In this document: in pieces, positions 35,052 to 47,364 of the stretch
Layout of the letters: every line of letters begins with the position of its first letter
Numbering within the stretch: the first letter of the stretch is position 1
DNA from: Cheiracanthium punctorium
Taxonomy: Eukaryota > Arthropoda > Arachnida > Araneae > Cheiracanthiidae
NCBI GenBank assembly: GCA_038373885.1
Contig: JAWZYV010019913.1
Coordinates: forward strand, 1,228,001-1,292,000
DNA length: 64,000 nt
Direction of reading: 5' to 3'
Notes under the pieces: generated by a model
What the model saw: the letters and a program-made list of their open reading frames with translations, nothing else
Database searches by the model: none
What the model was told of the DNA's origin: nothing
Position numbers and translations under genes: made by a program

Positions 35052-35230
35052 TACAGTCGAACCTCCTTAAAGGAATAGACAGTTTGTCACGAAAATGTAA
35101 TTTAATAAACGGAATATTCCATTATCCGAGATCACATTGATTAATTATTACGGTTTGACACATTGGAAATTTATTACAATAAGCGGGAGATTCTTTTAAC
35201 AGATATTCCATTAAGTGGGTTCGACTCAAA
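35052..35230. mobile_element. Tigger/pogo-like MITE, about 180 bp
   Basis: The left end TACAGTCGAACCTCCTTAA and right end TTAAGTGGGTTCGACTCAA form an imperfect inverted repeat. Interior halves read AATAAACGGAATATTCCATT and AACAGATATTCCATTAAG. The CAGTCGAACC style of terminus is typical of Tc1/mariner-related Tigger or pogo MITEs with TA targets. The right-hand TA is lost. Confidence 0.6.
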
Positions 35231-37435
35231 ATTTTACCATCTATATCAGTAACGTGTATAAATTTCGTTGCCATCTTTACTTATTTACGGGAGTTAGAGC
35301 ATGGGAATGCATGGAGGTAAACCGGAATCAGATCCATTCAGAAACGTTTTGAAAAAGAAGACGTGATTCTGTAACTTTTGGCTTCGAAGATTTTGTTTCG
35401 AGTCACGCTTCCATTAACGTTTCGATGCCTTGTATAGTTCCAAGAATGTCGATTTATTGAAAGAAATCATATGTTTAATCACGCTATATCTTGAAAAGCT
35501 GGAAAAAGTTAAACTATAATGCAAATTTCACGGAATGAACTGACACAACCAAGTCTCATTAGTTTATTAGTACATTTAATAAGAAATAAAAGAACGTGAA
35601 TCTTTTCGTCATTTAAATGATCTTAGAATATCCCCAATGTCAATTCTTTTAAAAAGCAAATCTCTGCAGTAGAATAGTTTGAAAAGTGCCTACAACATGC
35701 TGCGATTTAGGATTTTTGGTTCAATGTTAAACATCCCATAAAGGAACAATATTCCATTACTTATTACTTTTGTTTGAGTTAACATTTAAAGTGACTTTAT
35801 TTTAAATGCTTCAAAAGACTCAATGCTTCACTAAATTTCATTATGTTCCAGTTTTGAATGGTAGTAAGCTTCCTGTGTACAATCAATTTAAGACTCTTGT
35901 TTGTAATTTAAGAGTGATTTATAATCTTATTACATAAACGATAGCAGCATTTCATTGTCTTAACATTGTCCAACTAGAAAGACAGACCATTAACAAATAA
36001 AGTAATAATAATAACAATACCTTTTGAAGTAGCGATGATTGCTTCTTTGAAAAGTCAGCAGTTTGATTAATTAGACATTAGAGTTGCAAGGAGCTGTTAA
36101 GACTGCTCAAAGACACTTTAAAATCAATCGTATTATCAATCTGAAATGAGTTTATACATTTTCAAAAAGTGCAATTTCCAATGATATAACAACGATGCAG
36201 TAAGATATGTTTCATTGAGATGTTTTCTTAATTTAAAAAAAATGCAAGAATGCTATTAGTAGTTATAAATGTATTTGTGCAAATAATGTAGTTTAAATAG
36301 AGGAAAGATGATAATGATGCAAGTTTCTGCTTGAGGATTACTTTTTTTTTCAAAACGTAACACAATGATGAAATAAAATAAAATATTTTCTTCATAATAT
36401 GTATTAATGGGAATTTGATGTATTAGTGAAATCACAATATATGTTTCTATTTGTTTGCATGAAATTATATTAATATTTCATGAAATTAACGTCGACAAAA
36501 AAATTAATTTAATCTAAAACTTAACCTTAATCAATTAACTCTGATTGGAGTTAACACAATGTGTGAACCATATTTAAACTTTTTATGTTTAAAATATTCT
36601 ATTTTAAATTAATCAAAATTAAATTAAAACAAAAGCTCAATCTGGGAGTATTTAGCTTTAACTGATAAGTATATTTACATGTCAAAATAAACCGAGTTCT
36701 GCACGTATGCCAACGTATTTGATGCTACGTGATTCAGTAAAATCAATTAATATTTCACAGAAAAAATAAGTCCGTTATTCGTTTTGAATACTACAATATG
36801 TATGTTGGAAGTCTGATCATTGTAAAAATGTTCTGGACAGTTGGCCTCGAGGAGAATTTGCGAAAAATTTATATTCAATATAAAAAAATAATAATTGCAC
36901 GTGAATTTAATATAATACTCTCATTAATTTTTTAAAATTTGTTGCAGCAGAAATACTTTACTTAACATTTACATAATGTGCCATAAACAGTATATTCATT
37001 TATGTACAGGAAATATTTTTTAGGATCTATGCAGTTTCAATATTGAAATATAAGTCCTATAATATTTCAAATTAATTTGTGATTTAAAAATGATATTGAT
37101 TCGATGCCCCCTTGGTTTTAGGCCATCGAATGACCAGTGATGATTCATGAGTCACAATAACTGTGTGTGTTTTCATCTTAAATTAAGTTTAGCGAAATTT
37201 TTAAGTTTCATGTAAATTCGAAAAAAAAAATAAGTTCAGCTCTGTAAACACATTTTTCTGGGAAACTATCGCAGAATTTTTCAATCAAACGAAAAGGGAG
37301 AATGTAAGTTCGTAAATGTTTTAATAGAAATATTGTTGATAACGGGTATTCACTAAACCAGTTTTCATAACACCACTTTGCTCAACAATAGCCGTGTGTA
37401 CAAGGTGCTGTAAATAGTTAGATGGCTGAAGTGTG
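35231..37435. other. Very AT-rich DNA, nothing recognised
   Basis: The stretch from 36200 to 37000 is among the most AT-rich of the window. No open frame of note and no element ends. Confidence 0.5.
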
Positions 37436-37439
37436 AAGG

Positions 37440-37575
37440 TAGTGTATTTAAGCATACCGCGCGGCTGTCGATCTAACTATCTGAAGTTTGAGTGGTTTTC
37501 TTTGGATATAACTTCGATACGCGTTAGAACTGCTTATAAAGTCCTCCGTCCGATGCACCCCCTCCCCCTTAGCCA
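37440..37575 (+). repeat. Dispersed repeat shared with 58330-58455
   Basis: GGCTGTCGATCTAA (about 37462) and AAAGTCCTCCGTCCGATGCA with the following C-rich tract align with the reverse complement of 58330-58455. The encoded peptides are also alike (GCRSNYLKF here, GCRSNGLEF there, both followed by KVLRP). It could be a SINE or a decayed coding repeat. I do not recognise the family. Confidence 0.5.
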
Positions 37576-38406
37576 TAACCAAATGTACTTCCCAACACTA
37601 CATAACAGATATCAATGTAAGAATTACGACGAACAATTTCCTTAATAATTGTATTTACTATCATATATATTTCGGTAGTTCGATTAGTTTGTTCAATGTT
37701 ATTTTCTTCTCTGTCACATCAACAATTTTCATATGTCTACTATCGTTTTATTCCAAATAATAGTGCGCTTGACCTTGAATTTTATTAGAATGCTTTTCTG
37801 AAATACCGTTTAAAAAGATTACTTTCAAAACAAACACTGAAATGATATTTCAAACAGCACGTACTCATAACGAGACTTCTTATAGATTATGTTTCAGATT
37901 CCAAAAGCACAAATATTTATTTTGGTAAAGTTGTTACACAAATATCTAATAAAGGAAATCGATAACTTTGTTGAAATACATAACCTTCTAAGTTCGGAAT
38001 CACAAGATGAGGCACACGATAAAGTATTTAATGTAATTTTAGAAATGCCAGACTTTGTATTGATTCTCAAATACACTACATGCACAGGCGGTATCAGTAA
38101 AATAACAATGCAAGGTTTTTAGAAGGAACATGCCGCACTTGGAATAGAATTGATAAAGATTATAAATGATTTATAGATTTTAGGAAAACTTCGCGGCAAT
38201 ATCAAGGAATAATTTTAGGTATGTATCAGTCTTCAAGCAAAATAATTTCAACCTTAAAATATTCTCTGAATGATTAATCGATCCTAGCAATGGAAAAGTA
38301 AGTGAAAGGTAAATGCAATTGATAATTTTAGTTTGACAAATTTTCGAAAACAAATAAAAAATAGTAAAAGAAATAGATAAGACAAAGGTTAAATATTTGT
38401 TTACTA
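37576..38406. other. AT-rich DNA, nothing recognised
   Basis: Two overlapping open frames on opposite strands at 37889-38122 have no recognised content. Confidence 0.45.
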
Positions 38407-39503
38407 TCTAATAAATAAAAATGAAATTCTGTTTGTTTGTTTGTTTGTTTGTGGATTTGAGTTGTATACAAATCCACAAAAATGGACCTATCAGCCTGAA
38501 ATTTTGCACAGATATGTAAAATAATATAGAATAAATCATAGTCCACTTTAAAACTTTCAAAGTCCACCCGTTCCCGAAATTTAAGAGATTTTTTATGTTC
38601 TGCATGCAAAAAGCTTTCCGTAATTGTAACCCCTGTAGTGAAAAAAGTGTGAAATAAGGATGGTGGTTGCCATGTGTGGCGATTTTGCCGAATAAGATGT
38701 TTTAAATTCTCAAAGTAAAAATAAAAGAATAATAATGATTTTTTTTTGTTAGTTTATATTCGTAAGGTTATATTTTTTTTTAATTATAATATCGTGTGCA
38801 TGGGAAATCGGAGCAGGAATGAAATGTTTTATACGCAAAACAATAAGAATTGAAGATTTCCGAGGCTAATATGTTAAAATTTTTTAGTTTGGCGAAAAAA
38901 TAAAATGGCTCAAATGCCGAGAAAGTGAGTTCTAGCGGTTTGCACAGTTTCCGGCTAGGCGCAATTTACTGAGAGCTTAAGGAAACGGATTTTTGAAAAC
39001 AAGTGCAAAGGTTTTATTAGAATACAGCGTTAAATTTTAATGATCCGTGCGAAAATAATGCAGTTATTAAGGGATTTCAAGCGATCTATCTTCAGCATTC
39101 TCGCGATTTTGAGGAGGATTCTAACGCTTGGCGCTATTTATCGTAATTTAATCGTCTGCTATTTGGGTTATGAATACACCTGCGTATAAGTTTTTGAAAT
39201 TTTCATTCAGTTGGAATTGTGCATTTTTCTGAGCAGCTTTTCTGCATCTAATGTATTACATCCAGAAAAAAGGATGTTAGAAATATCAATTTTAATTTTG
39301 TTTAATCACACTCATGAATAATGATACACTTTCCAACTTAATGAAAGAAGGAACGAAAATAGGGAAGACCCATGGATTATAACTCTTTTTATATATAGCA
39401 CTTTAGTGCGTATTTAAAAATCTGAAAGTGTGTCAGATTTTCTATGATTCTAGCGCTTGGCGCAATTTAATGAGAGGGTATTTTTAAAAACAAGCGTAGG
39501 TTA
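38407..39503 (+). mobile_element. Helitron family 2, 5' portion, copy A
   Basis: Starts TCTAATAAATAAAAATGAAATTCTG after an A, matching Helitron 5' style, followed by four GTTT repeats. The body matches copy B for about 700 bp, including GTTGCCATGTGTGGCGATTTT and GTGAGTTCTAGCGGTTTGCA. No CTAG terminus lies between the two 5' ends, so this is a truncated or tandem partial copy. Non-coding. Confidence 0.7.
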
Positions 39504-40511
39504 TCTTATAAATAAAAATGAAATTCTGTTTGTCAATTTGTTGATTTGGGTAGTATACAATTCCACAAAAATGGACCTGTCAGCCTGAAATTTTACACAG
39601 ATATGTAAAATAATATAGAATAAATGATAGTCCACTTTAAAACTTTGAAACTCCACTTTATTTCCGTTCCCGGAATTTAAGAGATTTTTTATGTTCTCCA
39701 CGCAGAAAGCTTTACGTAATATTAACCCCTGTAGTGAAAAAAGTGTGTGAAATAAGCATCTTGGTTGCCATGTGTGGCGATTTTGCCGAATAAAATGTTT
39801 TAAATTCTTAAAGTAAAAATAAAAGAATAATAATGATTTTTTTAGGTTATTTTTTTAATTATAATATCGTGTGCGCATAAGAAATGAGAGCAGGAATGAA
39901 ATGCTTTATACGCAAAACAATGAGGATCGAAGATATCCGAGACTAATATGTAATTTTTTTTAGTTTGGCGAAAAAAACAAATGGCTGCTAGGCCGATTTT
40001 TAGAGAGTGAGTTCTAGCGGTTTGCACAGTTTTAGGCTTTTTGGCGCAATTTACTGAGAGCTTAAGGGAATAGCATTTTTGAAAACAAGTGTATAGGTTT
40101 TCTTAGAATACAGCATTAAATTTTAACTATCCGTGCAGAAATAATGCAGTTATTAGGGTATTTCAAGCGATGTAGCTTCAGAATTCTCGCCAATTGAGTA
40201 CATTGATTTAACTTGGGGGAAATCCGCCAAATTTCAGAAAATTGAAATCTTCGCATTTAGTACATCGAGGTAACGATGAATAAAACATGTTATAGTTGAT
40301 AATTTAAAAAATGCGGCTGTATTAAGGGATTCCACTTTTCAAATAAATGCCTGGCGGTCGAACCATTTCCCATTTTGATTGCTGCTAAGGCAATGCTTCG
40401 AATGATTCCCTGAAAAAACTCTTGCAAAATGGCGTATGCTGGCACTTTGGCGAGGCTTAGATTTGAAACTGGATTTTACTTGAGACTGGTATATACGTAT
40501 AATAAGACTGG
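39504..40511 (+). mobile_element. Helitron family 2, 5' portion, copy B
   Basis: Starts TCTTATAAATAAAAATGAAATTC after an A. It is a direct, closely similar repeat of copy A over the first 700 bp, then diverges into unrelated sequence (40190-40511). Its 3' end is either lost or shared with the next element ending at 41566. Confidence 0.65.
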
Positions 40512-41566
40512 TTATAGATAAAAATGAATGTTGGTATGTGTGTAGGAGGTTGAAAAACTCCAGCACCGTTTCACCGATCACCATGAAATTTGGTTCACCT
40601 AAGTCTTTTATCATGGAGAAGGTTTTTATGCTATCCGTTTTCCTCTAACTTTTCACTAGGTGGCGCAGCAGAACGTCGAATTCTATTCCGTTTAGCCGTT
40701 TGCTATGCGAATATCGTCCAACCAATTTCGATGAAATTTGGTACACGCGAATATTAGAACACGGAGAATATTTTTCACTATCCATTTTGCTGTAACTTGC
40801 CGCTAAATGGCGCTGCAAAGCATCAACTTCTATACCGTTCGACCGATCGGCATAAAAATTTTTATACTTACACATTTGAGCACGAAGAATATATTCTAAC
40901 TGCGTTACTTTTGATGTTACTCGCCACTAGATGACACTGCAATGCATTATTATTTTAACTCACCACTAGATGACGCTGCAGCAGGCCAAATGTTTGACCA
41001 TTCAAACGGTGGCTATGAAAATCAGTATACATAGCTATTTGAACAATGAGAATATTTTGGCGTTATCCATTTTGCTATAACTCGCCACATGACGGCGCTG
41101 TAGCAAATCATTACTTTAATTAACCACTAGATGGCCCTGCAGTGTATCACTTCTTGACTGTGCGAATGATCGCTATGAAAATAGGTATACATAGATATTT
41201 GAACACGGGGAAGAGTTTGGCACGATCCATTTTCCTATAACTTGACACTAGATGTCGCGTCAACACATGAACTTCAAGACTATTCAGCCGATCGTCATGA
41301 AAATTCGTATACATCGATATCTGAATGCGAAGAATATTTTTGCCGTATCCGTTTTGCTAAAACTCGCCACTAGATTGTGCTACGCCGCATCGCCTTCTGC
41401 ACCGTAAAAACGATTGCCTTGAAATTCAGTATGCATGATTATTGAACACAATATAACGCGATATCCATTTTGCTATATCTCTTTATTACAATAAATAGTA
41501 ATCACAACAAATATTAATATCAAAAAGTCCATTCATTCCCGTGCGAAGAACGGGTACTTCAGCTAG
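40512..41566 (+). mobile_element. Non-autonomous Helitron with about 122-bp tandem repeats
   Basis: The 5' end reads TTATAGATAAAAATGAATG, a Helitron-like start with the TC apparently mutated. The 3' end is textbook: hairpin CCCGT-GCGAAGA-ACGGG, then TACTTCAGCTAG (ending 41566), followed by T. Inside, CGCCACTAGATGGCGCTGC-like motifs recur at about 40665, 40804, 40927, 41087, 41250 and 41371, giving a period near 122 bp. The hairpin closely matches that of the autonomous copy ending at 42498, so both may use the same transposase. Confidence 0.85.
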
Positions 41567-42497
41567 TATTTTATAAAACACAGATATAAAACAAAGTAGC
41601 ACTGCTAGTTCAAAAGACGTTCAGAAAACGTTCTTTGAACTTTCTGTGAAAGTCTTTTGAAGGTTTTTTGAAGTAGCTTTTCTGCTTGGGGGGAGGAAAA
41701 TGAACATCCAAGTCTTGAGATTGGGAAAAAAATAGTTATACCTCCGCATTGTATGCCTCCATATGCTTTGAACATAGGTTGATTTCATTAGTCTTTCGAA
41801 AAACATATAAAACACCGTTCTGCTAAAGTTTGTATCCCAACTCTCTTCATCTTTCAAGAATTGACTACGGCACTTCTCAAATAAAGACCTGCATAAATTT
41901 GAGAGCTCCCTAAACATCAGCGCTTCACTTCAGCGAATTTAATGTCTAGTACCTATTTTTTCCTGCAATAGTCTATTTTTGTCATTTAGGCACATACGAG
42001 CTTGTCGCTACACTAGTATTACTACACGGAAAGAAAGAAAAAAAATCGGAAAGGTTACCGAAAATATGAGGCAGCAATTATAGTTTAAAATTGCAGGAAC
42101 GTTTTTGCATGTGGCGGAAAATATTCAGAAACGTTTCCGCATCTGACGGAAAAGGATTCAGAAACGTTTCTCTTCTCGGATATATGTTCAGAAATCTTCC
42201 TTTACAGTAAAATATAACCGCAAAAATTATGGCCAATCAAACTTTTGATTTCGCCGAATTTTTAACTCTTAAAAATCATTTTTATTGACATCTAGGTACA
42301 AATTACAAAACTATCATTTTAATACTTACAATTAATAATTCTCGTACCCTTTGTTGATCTGGAAATGAAGACCTTTTTATGGAAGATGAGCGTTTAAACC
42401 TCTATACAGAAGAAGACTTCATTCACTTTACTGAAATGTTGAAGTGATCGCTCAAAGGACTCATTGAAATTTCAGTAGTCTCCATTTATTTTTAAAA
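41567..42497. other. Spacer between two tail-to-tail Helitron ends
   Basis: A 99-codon minus-strand frame (41621-41917) has no recognised domain. At 42080-42190 three short GAAACGTTTC-type motifs recur (GGAACGTTTTTGCAT, GAAACGTTTCCGCAT, GAAACGTTTCTCTT). Nothing else was seen. Confidence 0.45.
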
Positions 42498-43099
42498 CTA
42501 GTTGAAGCACCCGTTCTTCGCATGGGAATGAGAAGTATTTTAATTAAAACCATAAATGCAAAGAATATTAGAACGATAATTGGAAAAGTTGACTCAAAAA
42601 GTATTTTATTGAGTTATTTACATGTAAATCGATAGTTATATAAATATCTCTCATAACATTTTTCGCCATTTAAAGTTTAACTTTGAAGATATATGTTTTA
42701 CTTATACTTCGACCCTTAAATAGCCGTTAAATTTAGAATTTTTATATAATTTGAAGCTTTATATACTGGTGATACTGCTCACGACTTCATACACTTTGTT
42801 TAGACATTTCTATATATTTTTATGAGGTAAGCTTGATTTAAAAATTAGTTTATTATAACATAATTCGGAATTATTTAATTTATTCAAACAAAGCTGTAGA
42901 TACAAAATAATGTATATATATATATAAGGTTAGACTTAATGCTATGCGAATGGTGAATACATCTTGACATGGATTATCAAAAAAATCATTCACATCAAGT
43001 AACATTGATCTGCACGTATAAAAAATTAATGCAAAAATAAACGATATATCCGACTAATACAAAATTTACAAAAATATGCAACAATATACAAAATTTACA

Positions 43100-44600
43100 A
43101 AGTGTTAAAACCCAGCTTTAGGTACGGAATAATATGTATTTATGAAGTTAGACTTGATACTACGAAAATGGTGAATATATTTTCGACAGTAAATGTATGG
43201 AAAAACTACAGCAATATTCAGCAAAAACAAAATATACATAGAACAGTACAAAATATACAACTATATACAAAATTCTTCAATATTCAAACACAGGTACAGA
43301 ATAGCAGGTACTTATGGAGTTACACTTAATGCAATACAAATCATGAATATACTTTCGACAATAACTATAAATGCAAAATCAACAAACTGTGTAGTTAATA
43401 TAAAATATACCACTGTATACAAACTTGAAAAATTATTCAAATACAGCTAAAGATACCGAATAATATATAATTATACATTTACACTTAACGGTGTGCAAAG
43501 AGTGATTATACTTTCGAGGACAAGTAAATGAAAAGTAACAAAATATGGTTGTACAAAATTTGCAACATATACAGCTGTGTGCAAAATTTACAAATCATTC
43601 AAATACTGCTTATACAGAATAATACATACTTATTTAGTTACACTTAATACTATGCAAAGGGGTGACTATATTTTCTGACTATGCAAAGGGGTGACTATAC
43701 TTTTCGACAATAAACCAATGCAAAAGTTAATAAAATATACAACCAATACAAATTATACAAAATTTGCAAGATGCAATACAAATGATGAACATACTTTCGA
43801 CTATAATAATAATGAGTGCAAAAATTAGCAAAATGTGTAGCAAACAAAATCTACCACTATATACAAACTTGACAAATTCATCAAACACAGCTGAAGATAC
43901 ACAATAATATATATACTTATGCAATTAACTCGACGTTGTTCAAACAGTGACTATGTTTTCGACAGTAAATAAATGAAAAATCAACAAAATATGCTTGTAC
44001 AATAATTACAACATATACAGCTATGTGCAAAACTTACAAATTATTCAAACACTGCTTATGCAGATTAACACATACACTTATAAGGTTACATTTAATACTA
44101 TGCAAAAAGGTGACTATATTTTCGACAAGTAAGTCAATGCAAAAATTAAGTATAATATATATACTTATCATAATATTACACTTAATGCTATTGTACAAAT
44201 GGTGACTATATTTTCGACAGTAAATCAAAGAAAAAATTAGTAATAAATGCAACCAATACAAATTATTCAAAATTTGCAAACTTTATAACTACAGAATAAC
44301 AGATACTTATGAAGTTATACTTAATGTAATACAAATGGTGACTATATTTTGGACAGACAATAAATCAATGCAAGAATTAATAAAGTATGCAACCAATACA
44401 AATTATACAAAATTCGCAAAATTTATTACTATGTACAGAATAACAGATACTTATGAAGTTAATGTAATACGAATGATGAAGATACTCTCGATAATAATCG
44501 TAAATGCAAAAAGCCTAACTAATGCAAAATATGCCACTATATACAAAATTGACAAATTATTCAAACATTCCCGGGCAACAGCGAGCTATTTATTCTATAA
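43100..44600 (-). repeat. Tandem repeat tail of the Helitron, units about 150-175 bp
   Basis: Units share ACTTATGAAGTTACACTTAA, ATGGTGACTATATTTTCGAC and ACAAAATTTGCAA motifs and occur about nine times with strong divergence. The internal tandem arrays of the non-autonomous copies probably derive from such tails, though this sequence differs from theirs. Confidence 0.75.
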
Positions 44601-44705
44601 TGAGTTGAGGATCATGCCCAATTTCGAGCGTCTAGACTATTCATCAATGAAACTGATGTGTGAAAAATTAAAACAGATAACTTGAATCCAAAAACGTCCA
44701 AATCC

Positions 44706-45173
44706 TCATAAAACTTCACGAAAAACTACATTCTTTGTGCAGAAATTTCTGCTGTTTCCGATTACTCCTTGTCCTTTTGATGCTTGTGTGTGTATTTTGA
44801 TATTTTTTAGATTTCGACATCGAGATAAAGCAACATAGAGTTGTCCATGGGAAAAAACAGGTTCTTCAAGATAAATTCCAACATGTTCAAACGTTTGACC
44901 TTGAGATTTGTTAATGTCATCGCATATGCTGGGATGACAGGAAATTGCCGACGCTTTAGGATAAATGGAAGACTGGCATCACTTGGAGACAAGTCTGTTC
45001 TTGGTAAGAAAACAGTAGCACCATGATTATATTGCGAGACAATTTTTGCTGAAATTAAGTTTTCATGAAGTTCCAGTATCGATAAACGAGTCCCGTTGCA
45101 AAGTCCTCTTTTCGGATCAAGATTTCTTAGCAACATAACTATGACACCTTTTTTCAATGTTAACTTGTGAGGC
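44706..45173 (-). pseudogene. RepHel Pif1-type helicase, C-terminal half
   Basis: Resumes exactly after the insertion with HKLTLKKGVIVMLLRNLDP, then NGTRLSI and LPFILKRRQFPVIPAYAMT. A one-base loss near 44916 shifts the frame. The following block, including KSQGQTFEHVGIYL and YVALSRCRNLKNI, is legible in the next frame. It stops after FREVL at 44706, the normal end for this family. Confidence 0.88.
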
Positions 45174-45593
45174 TATGTTCCTCCAGAGCGGAAGTGAACG
45201 TGAGACTGCATACATACACTTTTATTTTTAATTTATTTACACCTTTTCGAACTGTGACGTCAGCTCATCGCCAGAAAAGCTAACTTTGTTCTTGTTACTT
45301 ATTGAGCGAAGAAACATCTGTATTTCGTCATTCTATGTAAATTCGTGTTTGGTGTTGGTCATGATGTGAGGCTTTATTCTATGAATCGAATTTAAGTTTA
45401 ATTAAATGTTAAAACCAAATCTAAAGTCTCTATGTGTTGTGAGCCAGTCCCATTATATTCTTATTCCCGGTGAACTCGGAAAGATAATGAATGAGGTATG
45501 TAAAATTTTTATTCTCAGTTAATTAAAACAGAAAATTCATTCTTAAAATCTTATTCGTTTAAAACGTTGAGTTATGGTAGTAATCTGCTATCC
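45174..45593. mobile_element. Unclassified 420-bp insertion with AGGC direct repeats
   Basis: It interrupts the helicase between Pro-Pro and His-Lys codons. Removing it with one copy of AGGC restores continuity of the conserved block, so the boundaries are firm within a few bases. Flanking AGGC lies at 45170-45173 and 45594-45597. The ends (TATGTTCCTCC and CTGCTATCC) are not inverted repeats, and there is no poly(A), tRNA-like promoter or clear TG...CA pair. It contains a TGACGTCA palindrome near 45256. Possibilities are a solo LTR with worn ends or a SINE. Confidence 0.75.
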
Positions 45594-46509
45594 AGGCGGC
45601 ATGCCAGACGGAGTTTGTTGATGCAAAAATTCTACTGGATAATTCTGCACATCATTTATGTCTTCTGAAACTATAGTATCGACACTGTAACAGTCATGTG
45701 GATCTCCTTCAATTCTTGATATAATCTGAGTATTGACTTCCAGGGTTTTGGCATTTGTGGGAGCTAAAATAACTCTATTTGCTAATTCTTCAACCTGCAT
45801 GTTGTGCATTGCTTCACCATAAATAGCTTCTATGATGTTTTGTATAACCATCTCCTCAGGGATTTCTACGGAATCAATGGGTAATCCAGGCATGTTCCTA
45901 TGATTTCCTTCGCTTACATTTAACAACCAAGTGTTGTGTTGTTCTTGTCCGGCACTTCTCATGTTTGTAGTGAGTTTAATGTTTGTGAAACATTTCCATA
46001 AAGGGCTGAATTTGATGCAGGCTTCTATGATACTCGCTCTTGACCCTCTCACAACTGGAAGTGTCTGTCTAAAGTCTCCTCCAACAACAATGACTTTCCC
46101 ACCAAAGGGCCGATCTTTCATCATAACTTCTTTCAAAAGCAAATCGATACATCTTAGTCCATCCTTTGTGAGCATTGTCATTTCATCTATAATAATGAGC
46201 TGAGCCTTGTGCAGATTTTCAGCTTCTGGGCTCTTTGTCCTCATCGATGAAACAGATGAGACGAGAATTGGAACTGGTAACTTGAACCCACTGTGAACTG
46301 TTCGACCTCCTTGGAGGAGTGTTGCGGCAATGCCAGTCGTAGCAAATGGGAGAGCAAGTTGTCCTTTCCCACGAATATAACACAATAGAGTAGAATATAA
46401 ATAAGTTTTCCCCTAACTACCCGGACCGCCAATGAAGAAATATCTTTCACTTTCATTTTCGTCTTCCGTAGCTTTGAGAATTTTAATGAAAACTTCACGC
46501 TGTTGTGCA
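45594..46509 (-). pseudogene. RepHel Pif1-type helicase, N-terminal half
   Basis: Begins AQQREVFIKIL after the MITE. The Walker A motif is GGPGS-stop-GKT, with an extra TAG codon at 46413-46415. Walker B follows as LIIIDEMTM, then GGDFRQTLPVVRGS and the TTNMR motif, all standard for Pif1-like helicases. The segment ends with VEFLHQQTPSGMPP, where the 420-bp insertion interrupts it. Confidence 0.9.
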
Positions 46510-46740
46510 TTAACCCATTAAGTACTAGGGTTACCGTATGGTAACAGCAAACAATGGTTTATAGTATGGTCACATAAAGGACTAGCGTGACCGTATGGTC
46601 ACCTGGCCATATTTACGAAATCTCGCATCCGAAAAAATAGAAAAGGACATTCTCACTCAAGTAACCCCAATGAAGTTAATTCAGTTCAGGGGAAAGATTG
46701 GGGGGGAGGAAGGGTAAAATCTCCGTCCTTAATGGGTTAA
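46510..46740. mobile_element. piggyBac-type MITE inside the Helitron helicase
   Basis: Runs from TTAA (46510-46513) to TTAA (46737-46740). Termini are CCCATTAAGTACTAGGG and GTCCTTAATGGG, inverted over the outer nine bases. Internal GTTACCGTATGGTAAC and GTGACCGTATGGTCAC are near-palindromes. Taking it out with one TTAA leaves the Ser-Leu-Asn-Ala-Gln reading frame intact, which confirms the TTAA target. Different internal sequence from the 14796 element. Confidence 0.92.
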
Positions 46741-47364
46741 GAGATGAAATTTGCATTTGAGCCTGTTGTGCTTCCGTCAGTGCGCTGTAAGGTTGTATTG
46801 CATTAGGAGTAGTACCCACCGGCGCAGGGAGACCAAAAGATTCACATGTCAGTCCATGTTGTTTTAGTGTTGCATTGATGTCATGTAGAGCCAGATTCAA
46901 GGAATTTCTTTCATTATTATCACGCAGGAAATCCATATTCATGTAAGAAGAGTAATTGTTCCATAGTTCAAGTGCATTCGTAGCGTAGGATTGCAGAAGA
47001 TAAGTATAAAGGCAAAAGTCTGTCTCAACTGTTTCGGCATTTGGTAAACAGCAGCGTCCCGCAAACAGTGATCCTATTCTTTGTCCGACTCCAGCAAATG
47101 ACGATGAAATGCTGCCTCTTTAAAGGTGTCATAAATGGTATCACCAACTTTCCTCAAGTATTCAAAATTTCTGGCACCGGATACATGAAGCAGTAACATG
47201 CGGAGGCAGAATCGCTCTTCATCTTTAACACTGACAGTGTACATTCTTGAGACTACTTTGTGACTACATCTTTGTCTCTTTTGCCAACTGTTTCGAACAT
47301 AAACATAGCTGTTGGGTATATCTGTGTACAAAACTGATGCAACACCCGGGTCGGTTTGGTTCAA
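46741..47364 (-). pseudogene. RepHel linker between Rep and helicase
   Basis: Recognisable Helitron blocks include VLYTDIPNSYV, RMYTVSVKDEERFCLRMLLLH and TFKEAAFHRHLLESDKE, then a TAG where Trp is expected (47074). A frameshift follows near 46970 before LELWN. The block DINATLKQHGLTCESFGLP precedes a piggyBac-type insertion that splits SSLN from AQQREVF. Confidence 0.85.

Noticed and set aside
35052..35230. piggyBac or hAT origin for the 180-bp inverted-repeat element
   Set aside because: No TTAA and no 8-bp duplication. The AGTCGAACC termini fit Tigger/pogo better.
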